This document shows positions 43,887 to 53,346 of a stretch of 62,433 nucleotides of DNA, piece by piece (the stretch's first letter is position 1; every line of letters begins with the position of its first letter). The notes beneath the pieces are model-generated. The model was not told where the DNA came from, did not search any database, and worked only from the letters and a program-made list of their open reading frames with translations. This DNA is from CAZSMK01 sp964608095 (GTDB lineage Bacteria; Sumerlaeota; Sumerlaeia; MWCT01; JAGHBZ01). The position numbers were made by a program, and so were the translations under genes. The stretch lies in assembly GCA_964608095.1 (NCBI GenBank), contig CAZSMK010000051.1:1-62433 (forward strand). The letters are read 5' to 3'.

Positions 43887-45413
43887 ATGGCGTACATAAT
43901 CGGAATGGATATAGGGACAACGGGTATAAAGAGTATCTTGATGGAGTATGGCGGAAAGATTCTTGCCCGCGATTTTACGGAATATCCGCTTGATTTTCCG
44001 CAGCCCGGCTGGGCGGAACAAGACCCGCATGATTGGTGGCGCGCCACCTGTGCATCTGTGCGTATGCTCTTGAGCCATGCAGGCGTTTCCGCCAAAAAAG
44101 TCGACGCATTGAGTTTCAGCGGTCAGATGCACGGACTGGTATGCCTTGACAACAACCTGCAGGTGCTTCGTCCAGCCATACTCTGGTGCGATCAACGAAC
44201 TACACGGCAGTGTAAATCTATTACCCGCAAAATCGGCTCACGAAACCTCATAAAACTGGTCTATAACCCCGCACTCGAGGGATTTACGCTTCCCAAACTC
44301 CAATGGGTGCGCGAAAATGAACCTTCTGTGTACAAGCGCATTCATACCATCCTGCTTCCCAAGGATTATGTCAGATTTCGTCTCACCGGGAAAGTATGTA
44401 TGGAAGTATCCGATGCGGCAGGAACTCTCATGTTCGACGTCGCCGCAAAGAAATGGTCTGAATCGCTTCTCGAGCAACTTGGCATTTCTGCGGAACTACT
44501 TCCCCCTGTGTTTAATTCAATTGATTCCGGTGGTGAGGTGACCGAAGAAGCCGCTGCCGAAACGGGTCTGGCGCCCGGGACGCCGGTGATTTGCGGCGGC
44601 GCTGACAACGCGTGTGCCGCAGTCGGTAACGGCATAATCGAGCCGGGTCTGGTGGCTGTGAGTATCGGAACCTCTGGAACCGTAATCGCACCCGTCAAAA
44701 AGGTCAAACTCGACGAAAAAGGGAGGATACATTTCTTCAACCATGCAGTGCCGGATATGTACTATCTTATGGGCGTTATGCAAGCAGCCGGGCTTTCCCT
44801 CAAATGGTTTCGCGACACCTTTGCCGAGAATGAACGCCTTGTCGAGATGAAGACAGGTTTGAATTCGTATGACCTCTTGACGCTCCAGGCTGAGCAAACG
44901 CCACCGGGCGCAGCCGGGCTTCTCTGGTTGCCTTATCTCCAGGGCGAACGCACCCCGCACCTCAACGCACACGCGCGCGGCGTGCTCTTTGGACTCAGCG
45001 CCTCCCATACCCGCGCACATATCATTCGCGCTGTTATCGAGGGCGTAACCTTTGGACTCAGGGATTCGCTCGAGATTATGAAGCAATCGGGTGTCAAGAT
45101 CGACCAGATTCGGCTCACAGGTGGTGGCGCCAAGAGTCCTTTCTGGCAGCAAGTTCAGGCGGACGTGTTCAATCATGAAGTGGTAACTATGAATATAGAT
45201 GAAGGACCTGCGTTCGGCGCGGCGCTACTTGCCGGTGTCGGCACTGGTGTCTTCTCATCTTTTAACGACGCCGCACAAAAACTTATACACATTGAAAAAA
45301 CAATTTCACCGATACCTGAAAACGTTCGGATTTATGAAAAGTATTATCGTGAATATACGAGTCTTTATACGTCTCTCAAATCGGCATATAAGAGGATGGC
45401 GAAACTGATATGA
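43887..45413 (+). CDS. xylB: Xylulokinase (FGGY kinase)
   Basis: The enzyme phosphorylates D-xylulose to feed the pentose phosphate pathway. The 508-residue protein has MDIGTTGIKSILMEYGG, SFSGQMHGLVCLD, WCDQRT, CGGADNACAAVGNGI and GGGAKSPFWQQVQADVF, all FGGY/XylB signatures, in particular the QMHG block. AGGAGGT stands before ATG 43887. It is alone: no xylose isomerase or transporter is nearby. It could be for another ketose, but the sequence is a good XylB match. Confidence 0.88.
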   Translation: MAYIIGMDIGTTGIKSILMEYGGKILARDFTEYPLDFPQPGWAEQDPHDWWRATCASVRMLLSHAGVSAKKVDALSFSGQMHGLVCLDNNLQVLRPAILWCDQRTTRQCKSITRKIGSRNLIKLVYNPALEGFTLPKLQWVRENEPSVYKRIHTILLPKDYVRFRLTGKVCMEVSDAAGTLMFDVAAKKWSESLLEQLGISAELLPPVFNSIDSGGEVTEEAAAETGLAPGTPVICGGADNACAAVGNGIIEPGLVAVSIGTSGTVIAPVKKVKLDEKGRIHFFNHAVPDMYYLMGVMQAAGLSLKWFRDTFAENERLVEMKTGLNSYDLLTLQAEQTPPGAAGLLWLPYLQGERTPHLNAHARGVLFGLSASHTRAHIIRAVIEGVTFGLRDSLEIMKQSGVKIDQIRLTGGGAKSPFWQQVQADVFNHEVVTMNIDEGPAFGAALLAGVGTGVFSSFNDAAQKLIHIEKTISPIPENVRIYEKYYREYTSLYTSLKSAYKRMAKLI

Positions 45414-45469
45414 GTGAATTGTTACGGAATGATCTTTCTCGCTGATGACTCGAACAGGTTAAAAAAGAA

Positions 45470-45509
45470 AAAGGGGCTCAAGTTTAATGGGTCTATATCT
45501 CTCCCCTTT
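45470..45509 (-). terminator. Probable terminator of the pseudopilin gene at 45593
   Basis: AAAGGGG (45470-45476) pairs with CCCCTTT (45503-45509). Read on the minus strand the stem is followed by TTTTTCTTTTTT. The loop is long (26 bases). Confidence 0.4.
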
Positions 45510-45592
45510 CAACTCGTCGCCCCATATCCTTTAAGGACTTATAATAGACGCGTTCCCACCGCAGTATCCTAAAGCGGATAACGATCTTTATA

Positions 45593-46195
45593 TTAATATT
45601 GCACCTCAACCAGGCGTAATACCTCGGCGCCCTCGAGGTGCGTACGGAAAATATCACCTATGCTGACGGTTCCATTGGTCGGGTCGTATATGCGCAGCCC
45701 CCACAATGGCAATGCATCACCTTCAAAACCCGTGTTCCAGAAATAGCGGTCAGGACCCGCGCTGGTGACACGCCAGTAGCCATATAGTTTCATTACCCAG
45801 TTTTCCGAAGTGGTACCCTTATAGCGAAAGTCGTCGAAGTTACAATACTGATAATATCTGCTGTAGTAGGCGACTTCTTCCACCCACGCACGGAAAGGAT
45901 CCTCCAGTAAGGAGCCGGAGCTCAAATACGCTATAGGCGTCGTTACATACCTCGGGTTTAAAACCTGCGCCTGGCCTGTTGCAGGAGGCGGATAAGGTCC
46001 GTACGGGGGATAACACCGGTTGTCAATATGATAAGACTCCAATGCTGTGGCAATTGTTCTCTGGTCGTTCTTTACACGCGAGACCTTTGCACGTACCTGT
46101 GCCTCTAAAAAGTTAGGAACCGCTATAGCTGCCAGAATGGCAATGATGGCTACAACGATAAGCAGTTCGATGAGAGTAAATCCTCTCGTCTTCAT
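45593..46195 (-). CDS. Type II/IV pseudopilin, YD-TNGTVS family, copy A
   Basis: The 200-residue prepilin starts at ATG 46195 right after AAGGAGGTGAAAGAT. The class III signal RGFTLIELLIVVAIIAILAA is canonical, followed by PNFLEAQVRAKVSRVKNDQR and a long C-terminal domain with SAGPDRYFWNTGF and IYDPTNGTVSIGDIFR. These are features of a GspG-like group common in candidate phyla. Residues 8-50 are nearly identical to the protein at 51448-52125. It may form a pseudopilus for secretion rather than motility. Confidence 0.85.
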   Translation of the reverse strand: MKTRGFTLIELLIVVAIIAILAAIAVPNFLEAQVRAKVSRVKNDQRTIATALESYHIDNRCYPPYGPYPPPATGQAQVLNPRYVTTPIAYLSSGSLLEDPFRAWVEEVAYYSRYYQYCNFDDFRYKGTTSENWVMKLYGYWRVTSAGPDRYFWNTGFEGDALPLWGLRIYDPTNGTVSIGDIFRTHLEGAEVLRLVEVQY

Positions 46196-46302
46196 ATCTT
46201 TCACCTCCTTGGCTTTTAGCTAAATTTATTTATATAGCACCAACATAAGGAATACCACTTCTTGTACCCCACGAGGAATAAAAAGGCAAGAAAAAGATGT
46301 AA

Positions 46303-48960
46303 ATGTTACAAAAAATTTTGCTTTTTGGGTCTATTTTCCTTAACAATAGACCTTTGACTGATTTTGAGAAAGATATGAAAACGTGGAAAAATATACTTTT
46401 CAGCGCGCTCTTCATTTTTTTGTGTATCGTTGGGCTGACGACAGGTGTGTTTTATTATCTTATCTGGTTTTTGCCCGACCTCCAGCAACTCCTTGAAGAA
46501 GAGATAGGTGAGATTTATGAAGGGCGGTTCTGGATATATGCCTTTGTAATTCTCGCCTTGCAGGGACTACTGTTTATTATCGGGTATCTCTCGAGTCTCG
46601 ATTACGACCGCCCACGGCGCCCGGTTGTTCGCCTTTATCTTGGTGCGTTCGGGATTGCCTTTCCATCGGTCGCCCTTTACGCCGGAAGTCTCGGTGACTT
46701 GTTGTTTACTGTTCCAGCATGGGTGGCTCTTTCCCTCGCATCCCTTGTCCTTCCCCTATCCATTTTTCTCGTCGAATGGATTCTTGCACGAGTGTTCGGG
46801 TACCTGGGTCAAATCGCTTTCTCCATTCAACTTTATGCCCTGAGCCAATCTTTTATTGCTATAGCATTATGTTTCGATCTTCACGACCGTGCATACACCC
46901 GCCTCTTTGCGCTTTCGCTTTTTCGTCGAGACAAGCTCGATGAGGCGGAAAAAATTCTTTATCATCTCTTCTCGGAACGAGAGGAACGATCCCTCGAACT
47001 TTTGGAAGCGCTGGAGAAGATATATACCGACACCAACAACCAGGAACGATTGGTCGAAGTTCTCGAGGTATTACATGAACAAGAGCCGGAAGAAGAAAAG
47101 TGGCGAAACCGGCTTCTGGATGTGCATGAAGCGCGGGGAGATTACCGCCGTACTATCGAGATCTTAGAGGAAAAACCGGATTACGAAAATTTCACCTATG
47201 TCTTCAGGCTCGAACGGCTGTATGCGGAGATCGAGCCGGAGAAGGCAAAACCGTTGTGCGAACTCCTCGCAGACCTCGAGGGCGAACCTTATTATCAATC
47301 GTTGATATTGTATCGCCTGCTCATTCAGAAACTCCCCGAGGATGTGCAGATTCTCGAATCGATGGCGCGCCTATGCCTGAAATCAAATCACCAGGATGAA
47401 GCATGCGATTATATGGAACGGATTTTACGACTCCAACCGGAACGACGGGATATAAGAGATGAACTCATGTCGATTTACCGCGATAACCATCTTTATTCAA
47501 AGTTGCGAAGTCACCTCGAGTATATGGTACATTCTACCGACGTGATTTCAGCCGACCTGATGGCGGAATATATCGATTCACTCATCCATAGCGACGCAAC
47601 GGATACGGCTGTATCACTTATACATAAGGCGAAAGAGTCCTATGCACTTGATTACCGGTTTCCGCGCATGCTTGCCGAGATTTATTATGAGAAGCAGCAA
47701 TATGAGCCGGCGCTGTCGGAAATGACGCAATCGCTTGCCCTTGCACCGGAGGATAAAACGGGACAGCTTACGGTGCTTAAACATAAGATACAGGGAGCGC
47801 TGCTCAATATAAAACTCGATGATATACGCCAGCAGATTGCGGACCGACCCGACGATGTCGATCTGAAGTTTAAGTATATCGAGAAGTTGACTGCTAATGC
47901 TTACGTCGAAAAAGCCGCAGCCGAGCTGGATAAACTTCTTTATGCCCAACCGGAGCTTAAAGATCGTGCCATCGCACACCTCACCAAACTTTGCGAAAAC
48001 TACGATCGTACCTTTCTTCTTTTGACGTATCTCGCTGACCTGTATCTAAAAGATAAAGTGTACGATAAAGTGCTGGATATCTATAATATCATGGCAGACC
48101 AGTCACTTCATCATGACCAGGTACTAATCGAGGGCTGCAAAAAGATTTTATCGCTCAAAGAGGATTATACGCCCGCCTTGTTGTTGCTTGCAGAGCTCGA
48201 GTTCAAGCGCAAAAATTACGCTGATGCCGAAATTGCGTTTCGAAAATGTCTCGAATATGATTCACCGGAAAAGGATAAGATATATCGTTTTCTATTCAAG
48301 ATTTATCATGAGCAGAACAGGGCGGATGAACTCATCGCGGTAGGAGCGCCCGCGATCGAGGCGGACCCCTACGATATAGGCCAATATAAGATCCTTGCCC
48401 GGGCGCTGATACGGCTCGGGCGGTTTCGTGAAGGGCTCGAGTGGTTGATAAAAGCCAAGAACGTCGACCCCGATGATCGGGAAGTCTTTGATCTTATTCA
48501 TCGTGCGGATGAAGGTGCAAAAAAAGAGCGCCTCAGCGAACTCAGAGACCTCCTTCAAAAGGATCCGGACAATACGTATAATCATTTCGAATTTGCCGAA
48601 CTGAATCTTTATTTCAACCGCTTCAATGAAGCGATACTTCATTTTCAAAAAGCCGCGCAACAGCCGATGCTCAAGAACAAATCAAAAGTCAAAATCGCGC
48701 TTTGCCTTGCTAAAAAAGGTATGCACGACATGGCTGAGGAAACAATGGCGGAGGTTGACCTTGCACTTGACAAGGGGAACGAGCTCCGGGAACTGGTGAG
48801 TGCAGTATATGACCTTGCCGTTGAATTTGAAAAAGAAAAGTTCAAAGATATCGCGCTCAAGTACTATAAAGAAGTTTTTCGGCTCGATGCCGGGTTTCGC
48901 AACGTTGTCGAGAAGATAGAGAAACTCCAAAATGTAGGGACGTGGAGAAAGAATACCTGA
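46303..48960 (+). CDS. Large membrane protein with TPR repeats
   Basis: The open frame gives 885 residues; a start at ATG 46375 (861 residues, MKTWKN) is at least as likely, because a membrane helix follows directly and neither site has a clear ribosome motif. Four or five hydrophobic segments lie in the first 200 residues, then some fifteen TPR-like helix pairs (from about 210), including YEPALSEMTQSLALAPEDKT and RFREGLEWLIKAKNVDPDD. The repeats are probably cytoplasmic. It ends where dut begins. Like the TPR-kinase, it looks like a scaffold. No specific function assigned. Confidence 0.7.
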   Translation: MLQKILLFGSIFLNNRPLTDFEKDMKTWKNILFSALFIFLCIVGLTTGVFYYLIWFLPDLQQLLEEEIGEIYEGRFWIYAFVILALQGLLFIIGYLSSLDYDRPRRPVVRLYLGAFGIAFPSVALYAGSLGDLLFTVPAWVALSLASLVLPLSIFLVEWILARVFGYLGQIAFSIQLYALSQSFIAIALCFDLHDRAYTRLFALSLFRRDKLDEAEKILYHLFSEREERSLELLEALEKIYTDTNNQERLVEVLEVLHEQEPEEEKWRNRLLDVHEARGDYRRTIEILEEKPDYENFTYVFRLERLYAEIEPEKAKPLCELLADLEGEPYYQSLILYRLLIQKLPEDVQILESMARLCLKSNHQDEACDYMERILRLQPERRDIRDELMSIYRDNHLYSKLRSHLEYMVHSTDVISADLMAEYIDSLIHSDATDTAVSLIHKAKESYALDYRFPRMLAEIYYEKQQYEPALSEMTQSLALAPEDKTGQLTVLKHKIQGALLNIKLDDIRQQIADRPDDVDLKFKYIEKLTANAYVEKAAAELDKLLYAQPELKDRAIAHLTKLCENYDRTFLLLTYLADLYLKDKVYDKVLDIYNIMADQSLHHDQVLIEGCKKILSLKEDYTPALLLLAELEFKRKNYADAEIAFRKCLEYDSPEKDKIYRFLFKIYHEQNRADELIAVGAPAIEADPYDIGQYKILARALIRLGRFREGLEWLIKAKNVDPDDREVFDLIHRADEGAKKERLSELRDLLQKDPDNTYNHFEFAELNLYFNRFNEAILHFQKAAQQPMLKNKSKVKIALCLAKKGMHDMAEETMAEVDLALDKGNELRELVSAVYDLAVEFEKEKFKDIALKYYKEVFRLDAGFRNVVEKIEKLQNVGTWRKNT

Positions 48961-48962
48961 AG

Positions 48963-49409
48963 ATGATAGTGGAAATAAAAGTAAAACAATTACCCGCTGC
49001 AAAAGGGTTGCCCCTTCCCCACTACGCTACGGACGGTTCCTCGGGTGTCGATTTGACCGCAGCGATAGAAGAGGAGCTGGTCATAGGACCAGGTGAGTTT
49101 CGACGCATACCAACGGGATTAAGCGTAGAGATTCCTCCCGGTTTTGAAGCGCAGGTCCGACCAAGGAGCGGTCTTGCCCATAATCATGGGATCGGCGTGC
49201 TGAATGCACCCGGAACCATCGATTCGGATTATCGAGGTGAAATCGGAGTCATTCTCATCAATTTCGGAGATGAACCTTTTACTATACAACGCGGGGACCG
49301 TATTGCCCAGATGGTGTTTGCCTCTGTCACACGGGCAACACTTCAACGTGTTAGCGAATTGAACGATACGCGGCGTGGGCAGGGAGGTTTCGGTCATACG
49401 GGAAGATAG
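48963..49409 (+). CDS. dut: dUTP diphosphatase
   Basis: The enzyme hydrolyses dUTP to dUMP and pyrophosphate, keeping uracil out of DNA. The 148-residue protein has the five trimeric dUTPase motifs: DGSSGVDLTA, RPRSGLA, GVLNAPGTIDSDYRGEIGVI, GDRIAQMVF and GRGQGGFG-like RRGQGGFGHTG. ATG 48963 lies two bases after the stop of the TPR gene and gives normal length; an upstream GTG overlaps that gene. Confidence 0.95.
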   Translation: MIVEIKVKQLPAAKGLPLPHYATDGSSGVDLTAAIEEELVIGPGEFRRIPTGLSVEIPPGFEAQVRPRSGLAHNHGIGVLNAPGTIDSDYRGEIGVILINFGDEPFTIQRGDRIAQMVFASVTRATLQRVSELNDTRRGQGGFGHTGR

Positions 49410-49515
49410 TGCTCGATTTTACCTCCATCTTTTCTTAAAATTACAGTTGAAGGTTGGTTAGATAGTGTAAAACGCCAGACAAGAGATTTTGAGCCTTTTC
49501 AAAGAGGACAAGCGT

Positions 49516-49875
49516 ATGAGTCATACAGAAGACGATAAGCAGAAAGAATTTAGCAGCTTTAAATGCGTCAAATGCGGCAATTGTTGTCGCGGCGAGGGAT
49601 ACGTTCATATCACCCCCGAGGATGCATCTGCAATCGCTCGATTCCTCAATATCTCTGCGCAGGAGTTCTATTTCACCTATACAAGGAGGATGAACGGCGA
49701 ATATTGGTTAAAGGATAAACCCAACCAGGATTGCATATTTCTCGAAAGCAATCTTTGCTCGATACACGAAGTAAAACCGCAACAATGCAAAGATTTTCCT
49801 TATAAATGGCGTACTCAGGACATCGTTGAATTTTGTACCGCGCTGCAAGATACCCGGGAGAATCCCCGGAATTGA
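49516..49875 (+). CDS. YkgJ-family cysteine-cluster protein
   Basis: The 119-residue protein has the family's cysteine pattern: CVKCGNCCRG near the start, CIF and LCSIHEVKPQQCKDFPY, and a final C. It likely binds zinc or an iron-sulfur cluster; the family's biochemical role is unknown. ATG 49516 is preferred because AGAGGA lies seven bases upstream. It is 36 bases from the rRNA methyltransferase gene, so it may be co-expressed. Confidence 0.8.
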   Translation: MSHTEDDKQKEFSSFKCVKCGNCCRGEGYVHITPEDASAIARFLNISAQEFYFTYTRRMNGEYWLKDKPNQDCIFLESNLCSIHEVKPQQCKDFPYKWRTQDIVEFCTALQDTRENPRN

Positions 49876-49911
49876 GCGCTCTCATAGCAACAATACGCCG
49901 GCATAATCATT

Positions 49912-51279
49912 GTGGAAAAAGGCGACCTCATAGAGCTCAAAATAGAAGACCTTACCTACGGAGGGCGAGGTATTGCCAAGCACGACGGTATGGTAGTCTT
50001 TATCCCGAACGTGGTACCGGGTGATATTGTCGAAGCCAGTATTCAGAAGAAGCGGACAAAATATGCTGAAGCCGATTGTGTGCGTTTAATCGAACCGTCG
50101 GTGCTCCGTGTGGAACCCAGATGTCCTCTTCACGGCATCTGTGGAGGGTGTGTGTGGCAGAATATACCCTATGAAAAGCAACTCATCTTTAAAGAATCAA
50201 TACTCTCTTCCACCATCGAGCATATAGCAAAAATCTCGGACTTCTCGTTCAAGTCTATTATTCCCTCTCCGGAAGTGTGGTATTACCGTAACAAAATGGA
50301 ATTCGCCTTCGGTAGAGACAATACAGGCGAAATTGTTATCGGTCTTCATCGTCCTGGAAGTTTTTATGAGATTTTCGATGTGCCACAATGTTTTATTCAT
50401 CCACAGGTGTTCGATCAGGTGTTGAAGGTGGTTCGTGACTTCGCCAGAAAAAACAATCTTCATCCATACAATACAAAGGAACATACCGGGTTTCTCCGGC
50501 ATCTGGTACTCCGTTATAGTCATGCCACAAAGGAGGTTCTGGTAGTTCTCATCACGGCTGAATCTGAACCGAATATAATCAAGTCGCTCGGTGACATTCT
50601 TTTTGAAGAGATAGATTCGGTAAAAGGTTTTATGTGGGCTTTAAATACAGGTCTTGCGGACATTGCGAATGCGGAGACGATTTTGTATTCATCGGGTAAG
50701 GAGTATTTATATGAAGAGGTGGGGAAGTTGAGATTCAAAGTTTCTGCCTTTTCATTCTTCCAGACCAATACGGCGGCGGCGGAAAGGCTTTTTGAAACCG
50801 TGAAAGAGGCCGCAGACCTTACGGGCGATCAGACGCTGCTTGATGCGTACTGCGGCACCGGCTCCATCGGGCTCTATCTGGCAGACCGCTGTAAGAAGGT
50901 CTACGGTGTGGAGGTCGAGCCTGCGTCGATCTGGGATGCCCGTTTCAACGCACGGCTCAATTCCATCTCGAACTGCATGTTCTTTGCAGGCGATATAATC
51001 TCCGCCATTCCCCTGATTGAGTCTGCATCGGGGAAGACTCTGAACCGGCTTGTCATAGACCCACCGCGAAGTGGGATGGATAAGAAATCGCTTCGGACAC
51101 TCATCCGGCTCGACATCCCGCATGTGGTCTACGTATCGTGCAACCCGACCACGCTTGCGCGCGATTTACAGTCTTTTGCCGATGCGGGCTATACGCTCCG
51201 AACGCTCCAACCCGTTGACATGTTCCCCCATACCTATCATATCGAATCCGTCGCCACCTTGAGCAAGAACGCCACCTGA
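49912..51279 (+). CDS. 23S rRNA (uracil-5-)-methyltransferase, RlmD/RumA family
   Basis: The 455-residue SAM enzyme has an N-terminal TRAM domain (about 1-60, LTYGGRGIAKHDGMVVFIPN), cluster ligands C71, C77, C80 (CPLHGICGGC) and C160, a Rossmann motif DAYCGTGSIGLYLA and the catalytic cysteine region DPPRSGMD...VVYVSCNPTTLARD. The family methylates U at C5 in 23S rRNA or tRNA (U747, U1939 or U54 according to subgroup); which site is not determined. The start is GTG 49912. Confidence 0.88.
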   Translation: MEKGDLIELKIEDLTYGGRGIAKHDGMVVFIPNVVPGDIVEASIQKKRTKYAEADCVRLIEPSVLRVEPRCPLHGICGGCVWQNIPYEKQLIFKESILSSTIEHIAKISDFSFKSIIPSPEVWYYRNKMEFAFGRDNTGEIVIGLHRPGSFYEIFDVPQCFIHPQVFDQVLKVVRDFARKNNLHPYNTKEHTGFLRHLVLRYSHATKEVLVVLITAESEPNIIKSLGDILFEEIDSVKGFMWALNTGLADIANAETILYSSGKEYLYEEVGKLRFKVSAFSFFQTNTAAAERLFETVKEAADLTGDQTLLDAYCGTGSIGLYLADRCKKVYGVEVEPASIWDARFNARLNSISNCMFFAGDIISAIPLIESASGKTLNRLVIDPPRSGMDKKSLRTLIRLDIPHVVYVSCNPTTLARDLQSFADAGYTLRTLQPVDMFPHTYHIESVATLSKNAT

Positions 51280-51380
51280 CCGGTTCTATCAACAGTCTCA
51301 TTACCCCTCAAACATTCCTGCCTGAAACCAGCCTTCTCTGAGCGTGTTCAATGTCCTTATGTCCCGCTTATCTTACCTTA

Positions 51381-51413
51381 CAAAAAAGAAGCGCAGGCTC
51401 TTGAAACCTGCGC
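51381..51413 (-). terminator. Terminator of the pseudopilin gene at 51448
   Basis: GCGCAGG (51391-51397) pairs with CCTGCGC (51407-51413), nine-base loop. Read on the minus strand it is followed by TTCTTTTTTG, a good U-run. Confidence 0.75.
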
Positions 51414-51447
51414 ATCTGAGGGGATAACTGTAGTAAAATAAAGTGGG

Positions 51448-52125
51448 TTATTGCGCCGCATCGATCATGTTAAAGGCAAATGTCCCCGGTCCTACCGGCG
51501 ACCCACCTACTCGATAAATGCTTCCAAACGATACTGTACCGTTGGTGGCATCGTACATCCTGTTGGAGAATCTATCAGGCGTGCCATAAGTAAGTACAGA
51601 CGAGCCGAGGGTGCAGCGCGCTCTATCTGGTCCCGAACTCTGGAGTATCCACCATTTGACACCACCGGGACTATCACTATCACTATCAGGTGAGCCTATG
51701 GTGCCGACTGAGCCCAGGTCATCTCTGCCTGAATAGCCATAATATCTCATTATTTCTATTTGCTCGGGGGGGATAGATATATAGGTATCGCTTCCGGTGT
51801 ACACCCTTTGTGGCACAAATGGATCGAAAAACAAGCTGCTCAAATAGGCGATGGGAGTGGTGAGAAGCACCAAGCCCTGGTTACCCGCTGCTGAGGGAAG
51901 TGAAGGATATGCAATCTGATACCAATTTGAACGTGGATATTTGTTCCAATCGACAGCGTAAGACTCCAATCCCGTGGTTATGCTTCGCATATCAGCCTTT
52001 GCCCGCGACACCTTCGAGCGGGTTTGCGCCTCGAGAAAGTTGGGGACCGCTATAGCAGCAAGAATAGCTATAATTGCTACAACTATAAGTAATTCTATCA
52101 GAGTAAATCCTTTCTTTATTCTCAT
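51448..52125 (-). CDS. Type II/IV pseudopilin, YD-TNGTVS family, copy B
   Basis: The 225-residue prepilin has signal KGFTLIELLIVVAIIAILAA, then PNFLEAQTRSKVSRAKADMR, SGPDRARCTL and MYDATNGTVSFGSIYR. N-terminal 45 residues are nearly identical to copy A at 45593; the C-terminal domains differ in length and loops. AAGGAGGTG lies just upstream of ATG 52125. It is followed by a terminator and precedes recF only at a distance. It may be a minor pseudopilin. Confidence 0.87.
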   Translation of the reverse strand: MRIKKGFTLIELLIVVAIIAILAAIAVPNFLEAQTRSKVSRAKADMRSITTGLESYAVDWNKYPRSNWYQIAYPSLPSAAGNQGLVLLTTPIAYLSSLFFDPFVPQRVYTGSDTYISIPPEQIEIMRYYGYSGRDDLGSVGTIGSPDSDSDSPGGVKWWILQSSGPDRARCTLGSSVLTYGTPDRFSNRMYDATNGTVSFGSIYRVGGSPVGPGTFAFNMIDAAQ

Positions 52126-52215
52126 AGTTTCACCTCCTTAATCAGGGAAAAATGACATATACCACAGGTAAATCTTTGTTTTTTACTCTTTTTATCGCCA
52201 CAAAGTCAATATCAA

Positions 52216-53346
52216 TTAAGCCTTTTTGATAAAATCTCCTTCCTTTGCCTCGAACATAGACGTTGATTCGGGCAGATTCGGTGGAGTGAAAGAAATCTCC
52301 GTTGTAGTGAGGACTATCTGGCATTGCCCTGGAAAGCACGTGAGGACATGAGTACGATGTGATTCATCCAATTCAGAGAGGATATCGTCAAGGAGCAGGA
52401 TGGGAGGTACGCCGGTTTGTTCCTCAAGAAAAGCAGCCTCCGCCGCACGGAGAGATATGAGCACTGATCTCTGTTGTCCCTGAGATGAAAAATAACGGCT
52501 ATCGAGGTCGTCGACCTGAACGTAGAAATCGTCACGTTGAGGTCCGGTAGTCGTTATGCCGCGTTCGATATCAATTTCCCTGCGTGCAAGAAGAATGTCG
52601 CTATACCGTTCGCGTGCATCTTCATGCGTCGCCTGTTCAACTTCGATAAAACTATCATACTCGAGTGAGATTTCTTCATTGATCCCGGAAAGGCGTTTAT
52701 AAAAATCCGGTGCATAGCGGTTAAGGTTCTTGATAAGGGTATGCCGAAAAACATAAAGGGTCGCTGCATGGTTGGCAAGCTGCTCGTCCCAGACATTCAG
52801 GTTTCTTGCCATCGATGGATTTTCGACGATGCGGCGTAGCAGCGCATTTCTCTGTTTCAATGTTTGGTTAAATTCCTGGAATCCCTGGATGTAGGACTGC
52901 CAGAGTTGTCCTGCAAGCATATCCATGAAGGCGCGTCGTAATGCGGGAGGTCCTTTTACTATCGAGATGTCGTCGGGTGTAAAAACAACTACAGGAGTTT
53001 GTGACCAATAGTCCGCGAGATGCCGCACCATTTTTGTGTCGAAATAGACCCGTTTTATCTCTCCGGTAAGGACATAACGGATCGTATGGGATACTTGGTT
53101 CTCGAACAGCGTCCCCTCTATTTCGGTCAGTCCCCGCTCACCGGTTGCGAGCGGCGGCAATGGACGACACTCTTGATCAGTCCGCGTTCTGAACGAACGT
53201 CCTTTGAGGAGACAATAAATCGATTCGAGCAGATTGGTTTTCCCCTGTGCGTTGGCGCCGACGATGATGTTTATTCGAGGCGAGAAATCCAGCGTGACGT
53301 CTCGAATCGACCGGAAATTCTTTATGGCTATATTACTGAGATGCAT
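52216..53346 (-). CDS. recF: DNA replication and repair protein RecF
   Basis: RecF helps load RecA at single-strand gaps with RecO and RecR. The 376-residue protein has a Walker A GANAQGKTNLLESI, a FRSIRDVTLDFSP N-terminus, the signature SSQGQQRSVLISLRAAEA and Walker B ILLLDDILSELDESHR. ATG 53346 is chosen because GAGGAG precedes it; the frame is open upstream over the next gene. Its start overlaps the end of the glycosylase gene by 14 bases. Notably, recF is here not next to dnaA/dnaN. Confidence 0.93.
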   Translation of the reverse strand: MHLSNIAIKNFRSIRDVTLDFSPRINIIVGANAQGKTNLLESIYCLLKGRSFRTRTDQECRPLPPLATGERGLTEIEGTLFENQVSHTIRYVLTGEIKRVYFDTKMVRHLADYWSQTPVVVFTPDDISIVKGPPALRRAFMDMLAGQLWQSYIQGFQEFNQTLKQRNALLRRIVENPSMARNLNVWDEQLANHAATLYVFRHTLIKNLNRYAPDFYKRLSGINEEISLEYDSFIEVEQATHEDARERYSDILLARREIDIERGITTTGPQRDDFYVQVDDLDSRYFSSQGQQRSVLISLRAAEAAFLEEQTGVPPILLLDDILSELDESHRTHVLTCFPGQCQIVLTTTEISFTPPNLPESTSMFEAKEGDFIKKA

